This document shows positions 1-5,177 of a DNA stretch of 7,507 nt, piece by piece. This stretch comes from Eubacterium sp. UBA3720. Its GTDB lineage: Bacteria; Bacillota; Clostridia; Lachnospirales; Lachnospiraceae. The notes below the pieces were generated by a model. The model was not told the origin of the DNA. It made no database searches and was given only the letters and a program-made list of their open reading frames with translations. Location of the stretch: contig DFHP01000067.1 of NCBI GenBank assembly GCA_002371335.1, positions 1 to 7,507 on the forward strand, in the 5' to 3' direction. Each line of letters starts with the position of its first letter. Within the stretch, counting starts at the first letter, position 1. Both the position numbers and the translations under genes were made by a program.

Positions 1-125
1 GCAAAGACCGTTTTTCCGACTCCCAGATCTCCGTTCAACGTAAATACCTGCCCGGGAGCTGCCGTCTCTCCTGTTTTTTTTCCAAGCGCGAAGGTTTCCT
101 CTTCGCTGTATGTTTCTATGATCAT
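1..125 (-). CDS. tsaE: tRNA threonylcarbamoyladenosine biosynthesis ATPase TsaE (5' end only)
   Basis: The first 41 codons are visible; the rest lies beyond the left edge. The product begins MIIETYSEEETFALGKK and reaches a P-loop, GDLGVGKT, at residues 32-39, preceded by the VFTLNG beta-strand. This spacing (a short TSEEET-like N-terminus, then a Walker A around residue 35) is characteristic of TsaE. From family knowledge, TsaE is a small cytosolic ATPase that works with TsaB and TsaD to transfer the threonylcarbamoyl group to A37 of ANN-decoding tRNAs. The start is the ATG at 123-125, with AGAGG and CAGG purine patches at 130-138 on the complementary strand. It is divergent from the isomerase gene. 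The Switch and Walker B regions cannot be checked here. Confidence 0.9.
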   Translation of the reverse strand, partial: MIIETYSEEETFALGKKTGETAAPGQVFTLNGDLGVGKTVF

Positions 126-158
126 TAATCCTGCCTCTGTCGTTTATTTTTTCGCCTT

Positions 159-187
159 ATTCTAGCATGTTTCCCCATGCCGTGAAA
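159..187 (-). promoter_or_regulatory. Candidate tsaE promoter
   Basis: Reading leftward, TGCTAGAAT at 159-167 is an extended -10 with five of six matches to TATAAT. Seventeen bases upstream lies a weak -35, TTTCAC, at 182-187. The predicted transcript start is about 27 bases before the tsaE ATG. A small dyad, GCATG/CATGC, fills 165-180 inside the spacer. The -10 is good and the -35 is poor, so this is moderately supported. Confidence 0.45.
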
Positions 188-205
188 GCATTGATTCACA
201 AACTC

Positions 206-234
206 TTGTACATTTTTCTCCCATAAAGTATAAT
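206..234 (+). promoter_or_regulatory. Promoter of the peptidyl-prolyl isomerase gene
   Basis: TTGTAC at 206-211 and a perfect TATAAT at 229-234 are separated by 17 bases, the ideal sigma-A spacing. Transcription would start near 241, giving an untranslated leader of about 98 bases. That leader contains nearly all of the palindromic repeat at 233-309, so the repeat would be transcribed as a hairpin in front of the gene. Confidence 0.7.
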
Positions 235-309
235 AACTACCTGAAACTTTCCACGTAACATTTCTGAAACAGTTTAATCATGAAGTGGAAGTTTTGATAA
301 CTACCTGAA
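233..309 (+). repeat. Short palindromic repeat, copy 1, with 13-base direct repeats at its edges
   Basis: The arms AAACTTTCCAC (244-254) and GTGGAAGTTTT (285-295) are inverted copies with one bulged base. Between them is the core ATTTCTGAAACAGT (260-273), followed by ATCATGAA. The same core recurs at 1238-1251 and, inverted, at 2175-2188. An exact 13-base direct repeat, ATAACTACCTGAA, lies at 233-245 and 297-309. It could be a target-site duplication, but the left flank also resembles the TTAATTACTAAAACTT end of the other copies, so it may be part of the element. It lies in the isomerase leader. Confidence 0.7.
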
Positions 310-338
310 TTCAAAATATTATTAAGGAGGCGCTTATC

Positions 339-857
339 ATGTCAAACCCAATCGTGACTATTACTATGGATAACGGCGATGTAATGACAGCAGAGCTTTA
401 TCCGGAGATTGCTCCAAATACCGTAAATAACTTTATCAGCCTTGTAAAAAAAGGCTTTTACGACGGAGTCTGCTTTCACAGGATCATTCCCGGCTTTATG
501 ATCCAGGGCGGCGATCCTGACGGCCGCGGCACCGGCGGACCCGGATATTCCATCAAAGGCGAATTCGCTCAGAATGGTTTTGCCAACGATCTGAAACACA
601 CTCCCGGCGTTCTCTCCATGGCACGCGCAATGCATCCTGATTCGGCAGGCAGCCAGTTCTTTATCATGCATCAGACTTCTCCTCATCTGGACGGCGCCTA
701 TGCCGCTTTCGGAAAGGTCATTGAAGGTCTCGATGTAGTAGACCGTATCGCTGCTACGCCGACAGATTTCCGTGACTACCCCAAATATCCCGTTGTGATA
801 AAATCCATGACGGTCGACACAAAAGGCGTGGACTACCCGGAACCCGAAAAAATGTAA
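339..857 (+). CDS. ppiB: Cyclophilin-type peptidyl-prolyl cis-trans isomerase
   Basis: This 172-residue protein is a single cyclophilin domain with no signal peptide or membrane segment, so it should be cytosolic. Cyclophilins catalyse cis-trans isomerisation of X-Pro peptide bonds and assist folding. Family landmarks are visible in order: FHRIIPGFMIQGGDP at 46-60, where R48, F53, M54 and Q56 match the catalytic pocket residues of human cyclophilin A (R55, F60, M61, Q63); GRGTGGPGYSIKGEF at 62-76; GVLSMAR at 90-96; GSQFFI at 104-109; and YAAFGKV near 121-127. The length is typical of bacterial PpiB-like enzymes, slightly longer through a C-terminal DTKGVDYPEPEKM extension. The start is fixed by AAGGAGG at 324-330, eight bases before the ATG. 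No convincing terminator follows directly. The family call is firm; the PpiB symbol follows common usage for cytosolic bacterial cyclophilins. Confidence 0.95.
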   Translation: MSNPIVTITMDNGDVMTAELYPEIAPNTVNNFISLVKKGFYDGVCFHRIIPGFMIQGGDPDGRGTGGPGYSIKGEFAQNGFANDLKHTPGVLSMARAMHPDSAGSQFFIMHQTSPHLDGAYAAFGKVIEGLDVVDRIAATPTDFRDYPKYPVVIKSMTVDTKGVDYPEPEKM

Positions 858-891
858 AACGGAACCGGGGACGGAGTTAAATTCCACCTTC

Positions 892-920
892 AATTCGCGA
901 TCTTTGATCGCGCGCGAATT
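892..920. repeat. GC-rich hairpin
   Basis: CGCGATC at 896-902 and GATCGCG at 906-912 form a perfect 7-base-pair stem with a TTT loop. Flanking AATT (892-895) and AATT (917-920) can extend it around a bulged CGCG. It overlaps the first unit of the 28-base direct repeat. No T-run follows, so it is not a standard terminator. Confidence 0.6.
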
Positions 921-1001
921 GCGCGACGCACTTACAGTATTTCACGTACTGTGTCTATTACGGCCCCTGCTCCGATCGCGCGCGAGTTGCGCGACGCACT
1001 T
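906..1001 (+). repeat. Pair of 28-base GC-rich direct repeats
   Basis: The unit at 906-933 and the unit at 974-1001 match at 27 of 28 positions. Both begin GATCGCGCGCGA and end TTGCGCGACGCACTT, differing only at A/G in between. The 40-base interval holds a further hairpin, ACAGTA/TACTGT (around 934-952). Each unit contains a CGCGC...GCGCG dyad, as in REP-type palindromic elements. Two units with no cas genes do not make a CRISPR. Confidence 0.75.
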
Positions 1002-1040
1002 GCGCGTCTTCCTCTGAGCAGCTCTGCGATCCGCCGGAGG

Positions 1041-1150
1041 CTCAACTCAGATGGGGGATCGAAACCCTCCACTGAGTCAAGTTTGATTCAATACTCACCG
1101 CTTATAGATGCGGGGACGCCCCATCTGAGTTAAAACGAGACGCCCCGCCG
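1041..1150 (+). ncRNA. Candidate structured RNA or palindromic element with alternative pairing
   Basis: AACTCAGATGGGG at 1044-1056 is an exact 13-base inverted match to CCCCATCTGAGTT at 1119-1131. The same left arm can pair locally instead: ACTCAG (1045-1050) with CTGAGT (1072-1077), continued by TGGGGG (1052-1057) with CCTCCA (1066-1071, one G-U pair implied). The two folds exclude each other. Inside the long fold, CCGC/GCGG (1098-1101/1110-1113) can form a small stem. GGGG at 1112-1115 can pair with CCCC at 1119-1122 or with the second GACGCCCC copy at 1139-1146. I do not recognise a known RNA class. Strand is assigned from G-U compatibility only; it may be a DNA repeat with no RNA role. 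Confidence 0.35.
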
Positions 1151-1170
1151 GAATCTATCATTAAAGGATT

Positions 1171-1197
1171 TGCGAATCTCTCCCTGAGAGGTTCGCA
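1171..1197. other. Compact 12-base-pair hairpin
   Basis: TGCGAATCTCTC and GAGAGGTTCGCA form a 12-base-pair stem (one G-U pair) around a three-base CCT loop. No T-run follows on either strand, so a factor-independent terminator is not supported. It could stabilise 3' ends of either convergent transcript. Confidence 0.5.
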
Positions 1198-1210
1198 ATT
1201 GCCACAGACA

Positions 1211-1266
1211 ATTAATTACAAAAACTTCCCACATTTTATTTCTGAAACAGTTTGATCATGAAGTGG
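1211..1266 (+). repeat. Short palindromic repeat, copy 2
   Basis: It begins ATTAATTACAAAAACTTCCCAC, written here as ATTAATTAC then AAAAACTTCCCAC, and carries the core ATTTCTGAAACAGT at 1238-1251 followed by TTGATCATGAAGTGG. It has the same orientation as copy 1 and as the left end of the long element at 1990. The right arm is degenerate: only GTGG (1263-1266) still pairs with CCAC (1229-1232). It ends 28 bases from the yigZ stop. Read leftward, it gives a weak stem followed by AAGTTTTTG, which might act as a poor yigZ terminator. Confidence 0.7.
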
Positions 1267-1294
1267 CTGTTGGGCCTTTTCCGCTCCGCCCGAT

Positions 1295-1954
1295 TCAGTC
1301 TGCCAGATCGTATATGATCTCTCCTTCAGCGTCCGCGTAATACACTCTCACCGTATCCGACAGGTCCTCCCGTCCTGACGTAAGCTCCATCAGTTTCTTT
1401 CTGAGGGCTCCCACATCCTCATCCGGCACGATCACTGTAAACAGCACCTTGTCTGTATACTGCGTATCGATAACCGGCAGCTTTCGTTCGCCGAAAAGAT
1501 ACTGCATCTTTCCGACCTCTGTGTAATCGGCCAGAATCTCTGCCAGCTGCCCGGTTTTTTTCTCAATAATGACGCTGGCTTCGATTCCTTCCCGCGCCGC
1601 CATTGAATAAGCTCTCACCAGACCTCCCGTTCCCAGCAGCGTTCCGCCGAAATATCTGGTAACGATGACAACAGCGTTGCAAAGCCCCGCTCCCTCCATC
1701 ACCTCAAGTATCGGTTTTCCTGCTGTTCCTTGAGGCTCGCCGTCATCAGAAGCACGCTTCTTTTCTCCGCCGGAGCCGATAATATAAGCAAAACAATGAT
1801 GTCTCGCGTCATAATGCTTTTTCCGGATCTTCTCCACGAAGGATAATGCTTCCTCCTCCGTATCCGCCGGATATACATTGGCGATAAAACGAGATTTTTT
1901 CTCTGTCACCTCTCCTTCGCCTTCCCTGTATACTGTAAAATAAGAATCCGCCAT
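1295..1954 (-). CDS. yigZ: YigZ/IMPACT family protein (UPF0029 plus DUF1949)
   Basis: This 219-residue soluble protein has the two-domain build of bacterial YigZ/YvyE. The N-terminal IMPACT domain (about 15-122) shows KKSRFIA at 19-25, ARHHCFAY at 50-57, SDDGEPQGTAGKPIL at 69-83 and TRYFGGTLLGTGGLVRAY at 99-116, all family signatures. The C-terminal region (about 140-200) fits the ferredoxin-like DUF1949 domain. The eukaryotic relative IMPACT regulates the kinase GCN2; the bacterial role is unsettled, with nucleic-acid or ribosome-linked functions proposed. The length is normal. The ATG at 1952-1954 is preceded by AGGGAT (1961-1966 on the complement) at suitable spacing. The gene stands alone, flanked on both sides by palindromic repeats, and no clear promoter is visible in the 36 bases before the long element begins, so its promoter may lie inside that element. 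Confidence 0.95.
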   Translation of the reverse strand: MADSYFTVYREGEGEVTEKKSRFIANVYPADTEEEALSFVEKIRKKHYDARHHCFAYIIGSGGEKKRASDDGEPQGTAGKPILEVMEGAGLCNAVVIVTRYFGGTLLGTGGLVRAYSMAAREGIEASVIIEKKTGQLAEILADYTEVGKMQYLFGERKLPVIDTQYTDKVLFTVIVPDEDVGALRKKLMELTSGREDLSDTVRVYYADAEGEIIYDLAD

Positions 1955-1989
1955 ATCGTTATCCCTGTAATTTATTCCTGACTATTCAG

Positions 1990-2214
1990 TTAATTACTAA
2001 AACTTCCCACTTTATGATGAAGGGGTCAGTCGTCATCATGAAAAATAACACCGTAAAGGTTTTGTCTTGCGGCCGGCACTTTGAATTTTCAAGTGCAAAC
2101 GCTGAAAATTCATTAGTACCGCAGCCTGCAGGACAGAAGCGGGTGCATCCTTGAGATGTTTTTTTCATGATCAGACTGTTTCAGAAATAACATGTGGGAA
2201 GTTTTTATTAATTA
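1990..2214. mobile_element. MITE-like long imperfect inverted repeat (about 225 bases), no transposase
   Basis: The ends match as inverted repeats. AAAACTTCCCAC at 1999-2010 is exactly mirrored by GTGGGAAGTTTT at 2194-2205, and the similarity extends outward through TTAATTA on both sides with one substitution and one indel. Symmetry continues inward: CAGTC...ATCATGAAAAA from 2027 mirrors the stretch ending at 2178; GTCTTGC...GGC from 2064 mirrors GCAGCCTGCAGGAC at 2121-2134; and GAATTTTCA (2083-2091) mirrors TGAAAATTC (2103-2111) around an 11-base loop. The whole element could fold into one long hairpin. The right half carries the family core ATTTCTGAAACAGT (2175-2188, minus strand). It encodes no transposase; a 60-codon minus-strand frame inside has no ribosome binding site. 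Mobilisation in trans is inferred from structure only. Confidence 0.6.
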
Positions 2215-2356
2215 TTTCTTTGCGTCAGCCGCAATGACCTGACCTCGAAAAAATTCATCATCCGCTTCATTTTACCACAAAAAGTACACTTATGAAACGC
2301 TCCGGCGGCGCTGCTTTTCGCCGTTGCATTACCCCCTTTATTTCATCAAACCTTTT

Positions 2357-2365
2357 TGTTATAAT
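2357..2365 (+). promoter_or_regulatory. Extended -10 promoter of the penicillin-binding protein gene
   Basis: TGTTATAAT is a perfect extended -10 (TGN followed by TATAAT at 2360-2365). The -35 position (about 2337-2342, TTTATT) is weak, which extended -10 promoters tolerate. The predicted start near 2372 gives a leader of about 105 bases. Confidence 0.6.
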
Positions 2366-2396
2366 ATATCATGTATTTTTGTATCATAAAGATAGT

Positions 2397-2463
2397 AGGG
2401 TATTATGCCCTTTGTCTTTTATACAGGATCACCTGTTATTCTAACGTCTGCCTTCCCGGCAGA
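2397..2463 (+). other. Three small hairpins in the penicillin-binding protein leader
   Basis: AGGG/CCCT (2397-2411), ACAGG/CCTGT with an ATCA loop (2423-2436), and TCTGCC/GGCAGA with a TTCCC loop (2447-2463) occur in series. The last ends three bases before the GGGAGG ribosome binding site at 2467-2472 and could affect its access. None is followed by a T-run, so attenuation is not indicated, and no known riboswitch class is recognised. Confidence 0.4.
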
Positions 2464-2477
2464 TATGGGAGGTTTTT

Positions 2478-4994
2478 ATGAATTTTAGTCCTGAAGGAAT
2501 AAAAATGCAGAATAAAGAGCTGGATTCATCGATGTCCATGGCCGGAAAAAAGGTCGGCCTGTATTTTCTCCGGATCCTTCTCCTTGCTGTATTAGCCGTC
2601 ATGATCATCATCGTATTTCTGGGATTCGGCGCCTACCGCGGCGTCATAGACGCATCCCCGGATATCGAGGATGTAAATATCATGCCTGCCGGATACGCAA
2701 CCTTTGTTTATGATTCTGACGGCAATCAGATGCAGAAGCTGACATCGGCTGACGGAAACCGTATTTCCGTTTCCATATCAGACATGCCTGTGGATATGCA
2801 GCATGCGATCGTCGCTATCGAGGATTCCCGTTTTTATGAACACAACGGCATAGACGCTCACGGTATGCTTCGTGCCGTCCTCGTGGCAGTTCAGTCCGGC
2901 TTCAGCCGTACGGAGGGTGCCAGTACGATCACTCAGCAGCTGCTGAAAAACAACGTCTTCACCAGCTGGACCAGCGAGTCAAAGGCAGAGCGTATCAAAC
3001 GAAAACTCCAGGAGCAATATCTGGCGGTACAGCTGGAACAGTCTCTGACTGCCAGCAATGAAGACGCAAAGGCAGTTATCCTGGAAAACTACCTGAACAC
3101 CGTAAACTTTGGCGCCGGCTGCTACGGTATACAGACCGCTTCCAGCACGTACTTCGGAAAAGACTGTAAAGAACTGTCCCTGTCCGAATGCGCTGTTCTG
3201 GCTGCGATCCCTCAGAACCCGAGCAAATATAATCCTATCACGCATCCTGAGAATAATATCGAAAGGGCACATATCGTGCTCCAGTACATGCTTAACCAGG
3301 GCTTCATCTCTCAGGAAGAGTATGATGCGGCAATGGCCGATACCGACGTATATACAAGGATTGCGGAGCACGAAAACACCTCCTCCACGGATGACAACGC
3401 ATACTCCTACTTTATAGATGAACTGATCAGCCGTGTGAAGGATGACCTTATGACACAGAAGGGTTATACCGAGGTACAGGCAAACAATGCGCTTTACAGC
3501 GGCGGCCTTCAGATCTACACCACCCAGGATGCTTCGATCCAGTCAGTGATGGACGATGAATTTACGAACGAAGACAACTTCCCCTCACGTGTGACCTATG
3601 CTCTTGACTGGGCTCTGACCGTAGACCACGCGGACGGCACAAGGGAAAATTACAGCCGCGAGATGCTGCAGGTATACTTCCGCAACTCAGACGACAGCTT
3701 CGATCTGCTCTTTGATTCCGAGGAGGAATGTCAGGAGGCGATCGATAACTATAAGGCTGCTATCCTGAAGGAAGGCGATACGATCGTGGCTGAGAGATCC
3801 TCCTTCACCCCGCAGCCTCAGGCTTCCATGGTTATCATGGATCAGTCCACCGGATATGTAAAAGGCATGGTCGGCGGCCGGGGAGAAAAAACCGCCAGCC
3901 TGACGCTGAACCGGGCAACAGATTCCTTCCGTCAGCCGGGTTCCACCTTCAAGCCAATCTCCACTTACGGACCTGCTCTTGATACGGGAGCGATCACACT
4001 GGCCACTTCCATCGAGGACAGCGAGTTCCACTACAACAGCGGCCAGGAGGTTAACAACGCGGATAATGCTTATCACGGAAACGTCACCGTAAGACAGGCG
4101 ATCAAAAATTCCTACAACATTCCCGCAGTCAAAGTCCTGACAGACATCACGCCGCAGACTGGTTTTGATTATCTTCAGAGACTTGGTTTCCAGAAGCTTA
4201 TCAATGATACGGAATGGGATGTGACCCAGGCTCTTGCGCTTGGAGGTATCACAAACGGCGTAAGCAGTATGGAACTTACGGGAGCATATGCTGCGATCGC
4301 CAACGGCGGAAACTATATAGAGCCTGTTCTTTATACAAAGATCACTGACTATCAGGGCAATGTCATCCTTGAAAACACTCCTGTCGAGACCAGAGTGTTT
4401 AAGGAAAGCACCGCTTATCTCCTGACAAGCGCAATGCAGGATGTCATTTCCGGTGGTACAGGTACCGACTTCCAGCTGAATAACATGAGCATCGCCGGAA
4501 AAACAGGTACCACGAATACCTATCACGACCTGATCTTTGCCGGCTTTACGCCATACTACACCGCGGCTATCTGGGCAGGATGTGACGTTAACGTAGAACT
4601 GGAGCCTGACTACAGGCATTTCCACCAGAACCTGTATACAAACATCATGAACCGGATCCATGAAGGCAAAGATGACATTGGTTTCTCGACTCCGTCCTCT
4701 GTCACGAAATCTACCGTATGCGCTGTGACAGGTCTCCTGCCGGGCTCCGGATGTCAGACAATAACGGAATACTTTGACGCCGCATCTCTTCCGACGAAAA
4801 AATGCACGCAGTGTGCATACGGATATTCCAGTTACAGAGACGAAAACGAAAGCGAAGAAGAAGAGTCTTCAGGTAATCGTTATAACGACAGATACGGCTC
4901 AACTGATGATTATAACAACGAATCCGAGTACGACTATTATAATAACTACGACGATTATAATAATTATGACTATGATTATGATGAAGACAATTAA
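2478..4994 (+). CDS. Class A penicillin-binding protein (bifunctional transglycosylase/transpeptidase, PBP1A family)
   Basis: This 838-residue protein polymerises lipid II glycan strands and cross-links their peptides outside the membrane. After a short cytoplasmic start comes one membrane anchor (about 27-50). The GT51 domain (about 70-290) shows EDSRFYEH with catalytic-type E115, GASTITQQ at 147-154, RKLQE near 175-179 and LENYLNTVNFG at 202-212. The transpeptidase domain (about 445-720) shows STFK with nucleophile S489 and K492, SYN at 545-547 and KTGT at 675-678. The C-terminus has four cysteines (748, 759, 776, 779) and then a Tyr/Asn/Asp/Glu-rich tail (781-838). The ATG at 2478 has GGGAGG at 2467-2472. 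A second in-frame ATG at 2505 (residue 10) has AAGGA at 2494-2498, so the true start is uncertain by nine residues. It is a single-gene transcript converging on hprK. A symbol such as ponA cannot be assigned safely. Confidence 0.95.
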   Translation: MNFSPEGIKMQNKELDSSMSMAGKKVGLYFLRILLLAVLAVMIIIVFLGFGAYRGVIDASPDIEDVNIMPAGYATFVYDSDGNQMQKLTSADGNRISVSISDMPVDMQHAIVAIEDSRFYEHNGIDAHGMLRAVLVAVQSGFSRTEGASTITQQLLKNNVFTSWTSESKAERIKRKLQEQYLAVQLEQSLTASNEDAKAVILENYLNTVNFGAGCYGIQTASSTYFGKDCKELSLSECAVLAAIPQNPSKYNPITHPENNIERAHIVLQYMLNQGFISQEEYDAAMADTDVYTRIAEHENTSSTDDNAYSYFIDELISRVKDDLMTQKGYTEVQANNALYSGGLQIYTTQDASIQSVMDDEFTNEDNFPSRVTYALDWALTVDHADGTRENYSREMLQVYFRNSDDSFDLLFDSEEECQEAIDNYKAAILKEGDTIVAERSSFTPQPQASMVIMDQSTGYVKGMVGGRGEKTASLTLNRATDSFRQPGSTFKPISTYGPALDTGAITLATSIEDSEFHYNSGQEVNNADNAYHGNVTVRQAIKNSYNIPAVKVLTDITPQTGFDYLQRLGFQKLINDTEWDVTQALALGGITNGVSSMELTGAYAAIANGGNYIEPVLYTKITDYQGNVILENTPVETRVFKESTAYLLTSAMQDVISGGTGTDFQLNNMSIAGKTGTTNTYHDLIFAGFTPYYTAAIWAGCDVNVELEPDYRHFHQNLYTNIMNRIHEGKDDIGFSTPSSVTKSTVCAVTGLLPGSGCQTITEYFDAASLPTKKCTQCAYGYSSYRDENESEEEESSGNRYNDRYGSTDDYNNESEYDYYNNYDDYNNYDYDYDEDN

Positions 4995-5017
4995 ATTATG
5001 GAGAGCGAACCGGACTT

Positions 5018-5068
5018 TGCGCGCCGCCGCACAGCAGCTTTGCTGCTTTCCCTTGTGCGGCGTACGCA
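5018..5068. other. GC-rich hairpin downstream of the penicillin-binding protein gene
   Basis: CGCCGCACA (5025-5033) mirrors TGTGCGGCG (5054-5062) exactly. Directly inside, GCAGC/GCTGC (5034-5038/5042-5046) closes a TTT loop, leaving TTTCCCT bulged on one side. TGCG/CGCA (5018-5021/5065-5068) can extend the base. It begins 23 bases after the stop codon and has no T-run, so it is separate from the terminator at 5122. It may be a transcript-stabilising hairpin or a REP-like palindrome. Confidence 0.55.
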
Positions 5069-5121
5069 TCCCCCGGAGGATTTATTTCATATGGAATTGA
5101 CGCAATTTCACATACCTGTAC

Positions 5122-5155
5122 AAAAAAAGACCGTCCTTGCGGACGGTCTTTTTTT
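5122..5155. terminator. Bidirectional intrinsic terminator
   Basis: GACCGTCC (5129-5136) and GGACGGTC (5141-5148) form a perfect 8-base-pair GC-rich stem around a TTGC loop, flanked by seven A on the left and seven T on the right. It therefore works for the rightward penicillin-binding protein transcript and the leftward uvrC-hprK transcript. It lies 22 bases past the hprK stop. Confidence 0.93.
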
Positions 5156-5177
5156 ATGTGATTTTTTCCAAAGTTTT

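Larger units (their letters stand above)
858..1294. other. Structured non-coding interval between convergent genes
   Basis: These 437 bases separate the stop codons of the isomerase gene and yigZ, and no credible gene is seen in them. The interval holds, left to right: a segment starting with CCGGGGACGG; a GC-rich hairpin and 28-base direct repeats (892-1001); an inverted repeat with alternative pairing (1044-1131); a compact hairpin (1171-1197); and a short palindromic repeat (1211-1266). No clear intrinsic terminator with a long T-run is present, so the palindromes may do that job for both genes. The density of nested palindromes suggests successive insertions of small mobile repeats. Confidence 0.7.
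1955..2477. other. Non-coding interval between yigZ and the penicillin-binding protein gene
   Basis: This 523-base interval separates divergent genes. Positions 1990-2214 are a long imperfect inverted repeat. From 2215 to about 2335 nothing convincing is seen apart from a small CGGCG/CGCCG dyad near 2305-2325. Positions 2357-2477 hold an extended -10 element and a leader with three small hairpins. No gene is supported. Confidence 0.7.

Noticed and set aside
182..199. CcpA cre operator
   Set aside because: The dyad lacks the central CG and the spacing of the cre consensus.
342..893. 183-codon frame antisense to the cyclophilin gene
   Set aside because: Opposite strand of a well-conserved domain; no recognisable protein features.
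906..1001. CRISPR array
   Set aside because: Only two repeat units, with internal GC palindromes and hairpins in the interval, and no cas genes in the window.
1053..1069. tRNA T-arm-like stem and loop (GGGGG, ATCGAAA, CCCTC)
   Set aside because: No acceptor stem, anticodon arm or D-arm can be placed around it; the resemblance is local to the hairpin.
951..1133. Plus-strand 60-codon frame beginning with GTG
   Set aside because: No ribosome binding site; it is built from the GC-rich direct repeat and the 13-base inverted repeat, so translation is likely incidental.
1171..1197. Intrinsic terminator
   Set aside because: Strong hairpin but no T-run after it on either strand.
1986..2168. Minus-strand 60-codon frame with four cysteines inside the long inverted repeat
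   Set aside because: No ribosome binding site before its ATG, both its ends fall in the repeat arms, and its sequence is dictated by the palindrome.
3687..4661. Long 324-codon frame antisense to the penicillin-binding protein
   Set aside because: It lies wholly opposite a clearly conserved gene, lacks a recognisable domain and is explained by codon-bias shadowing.
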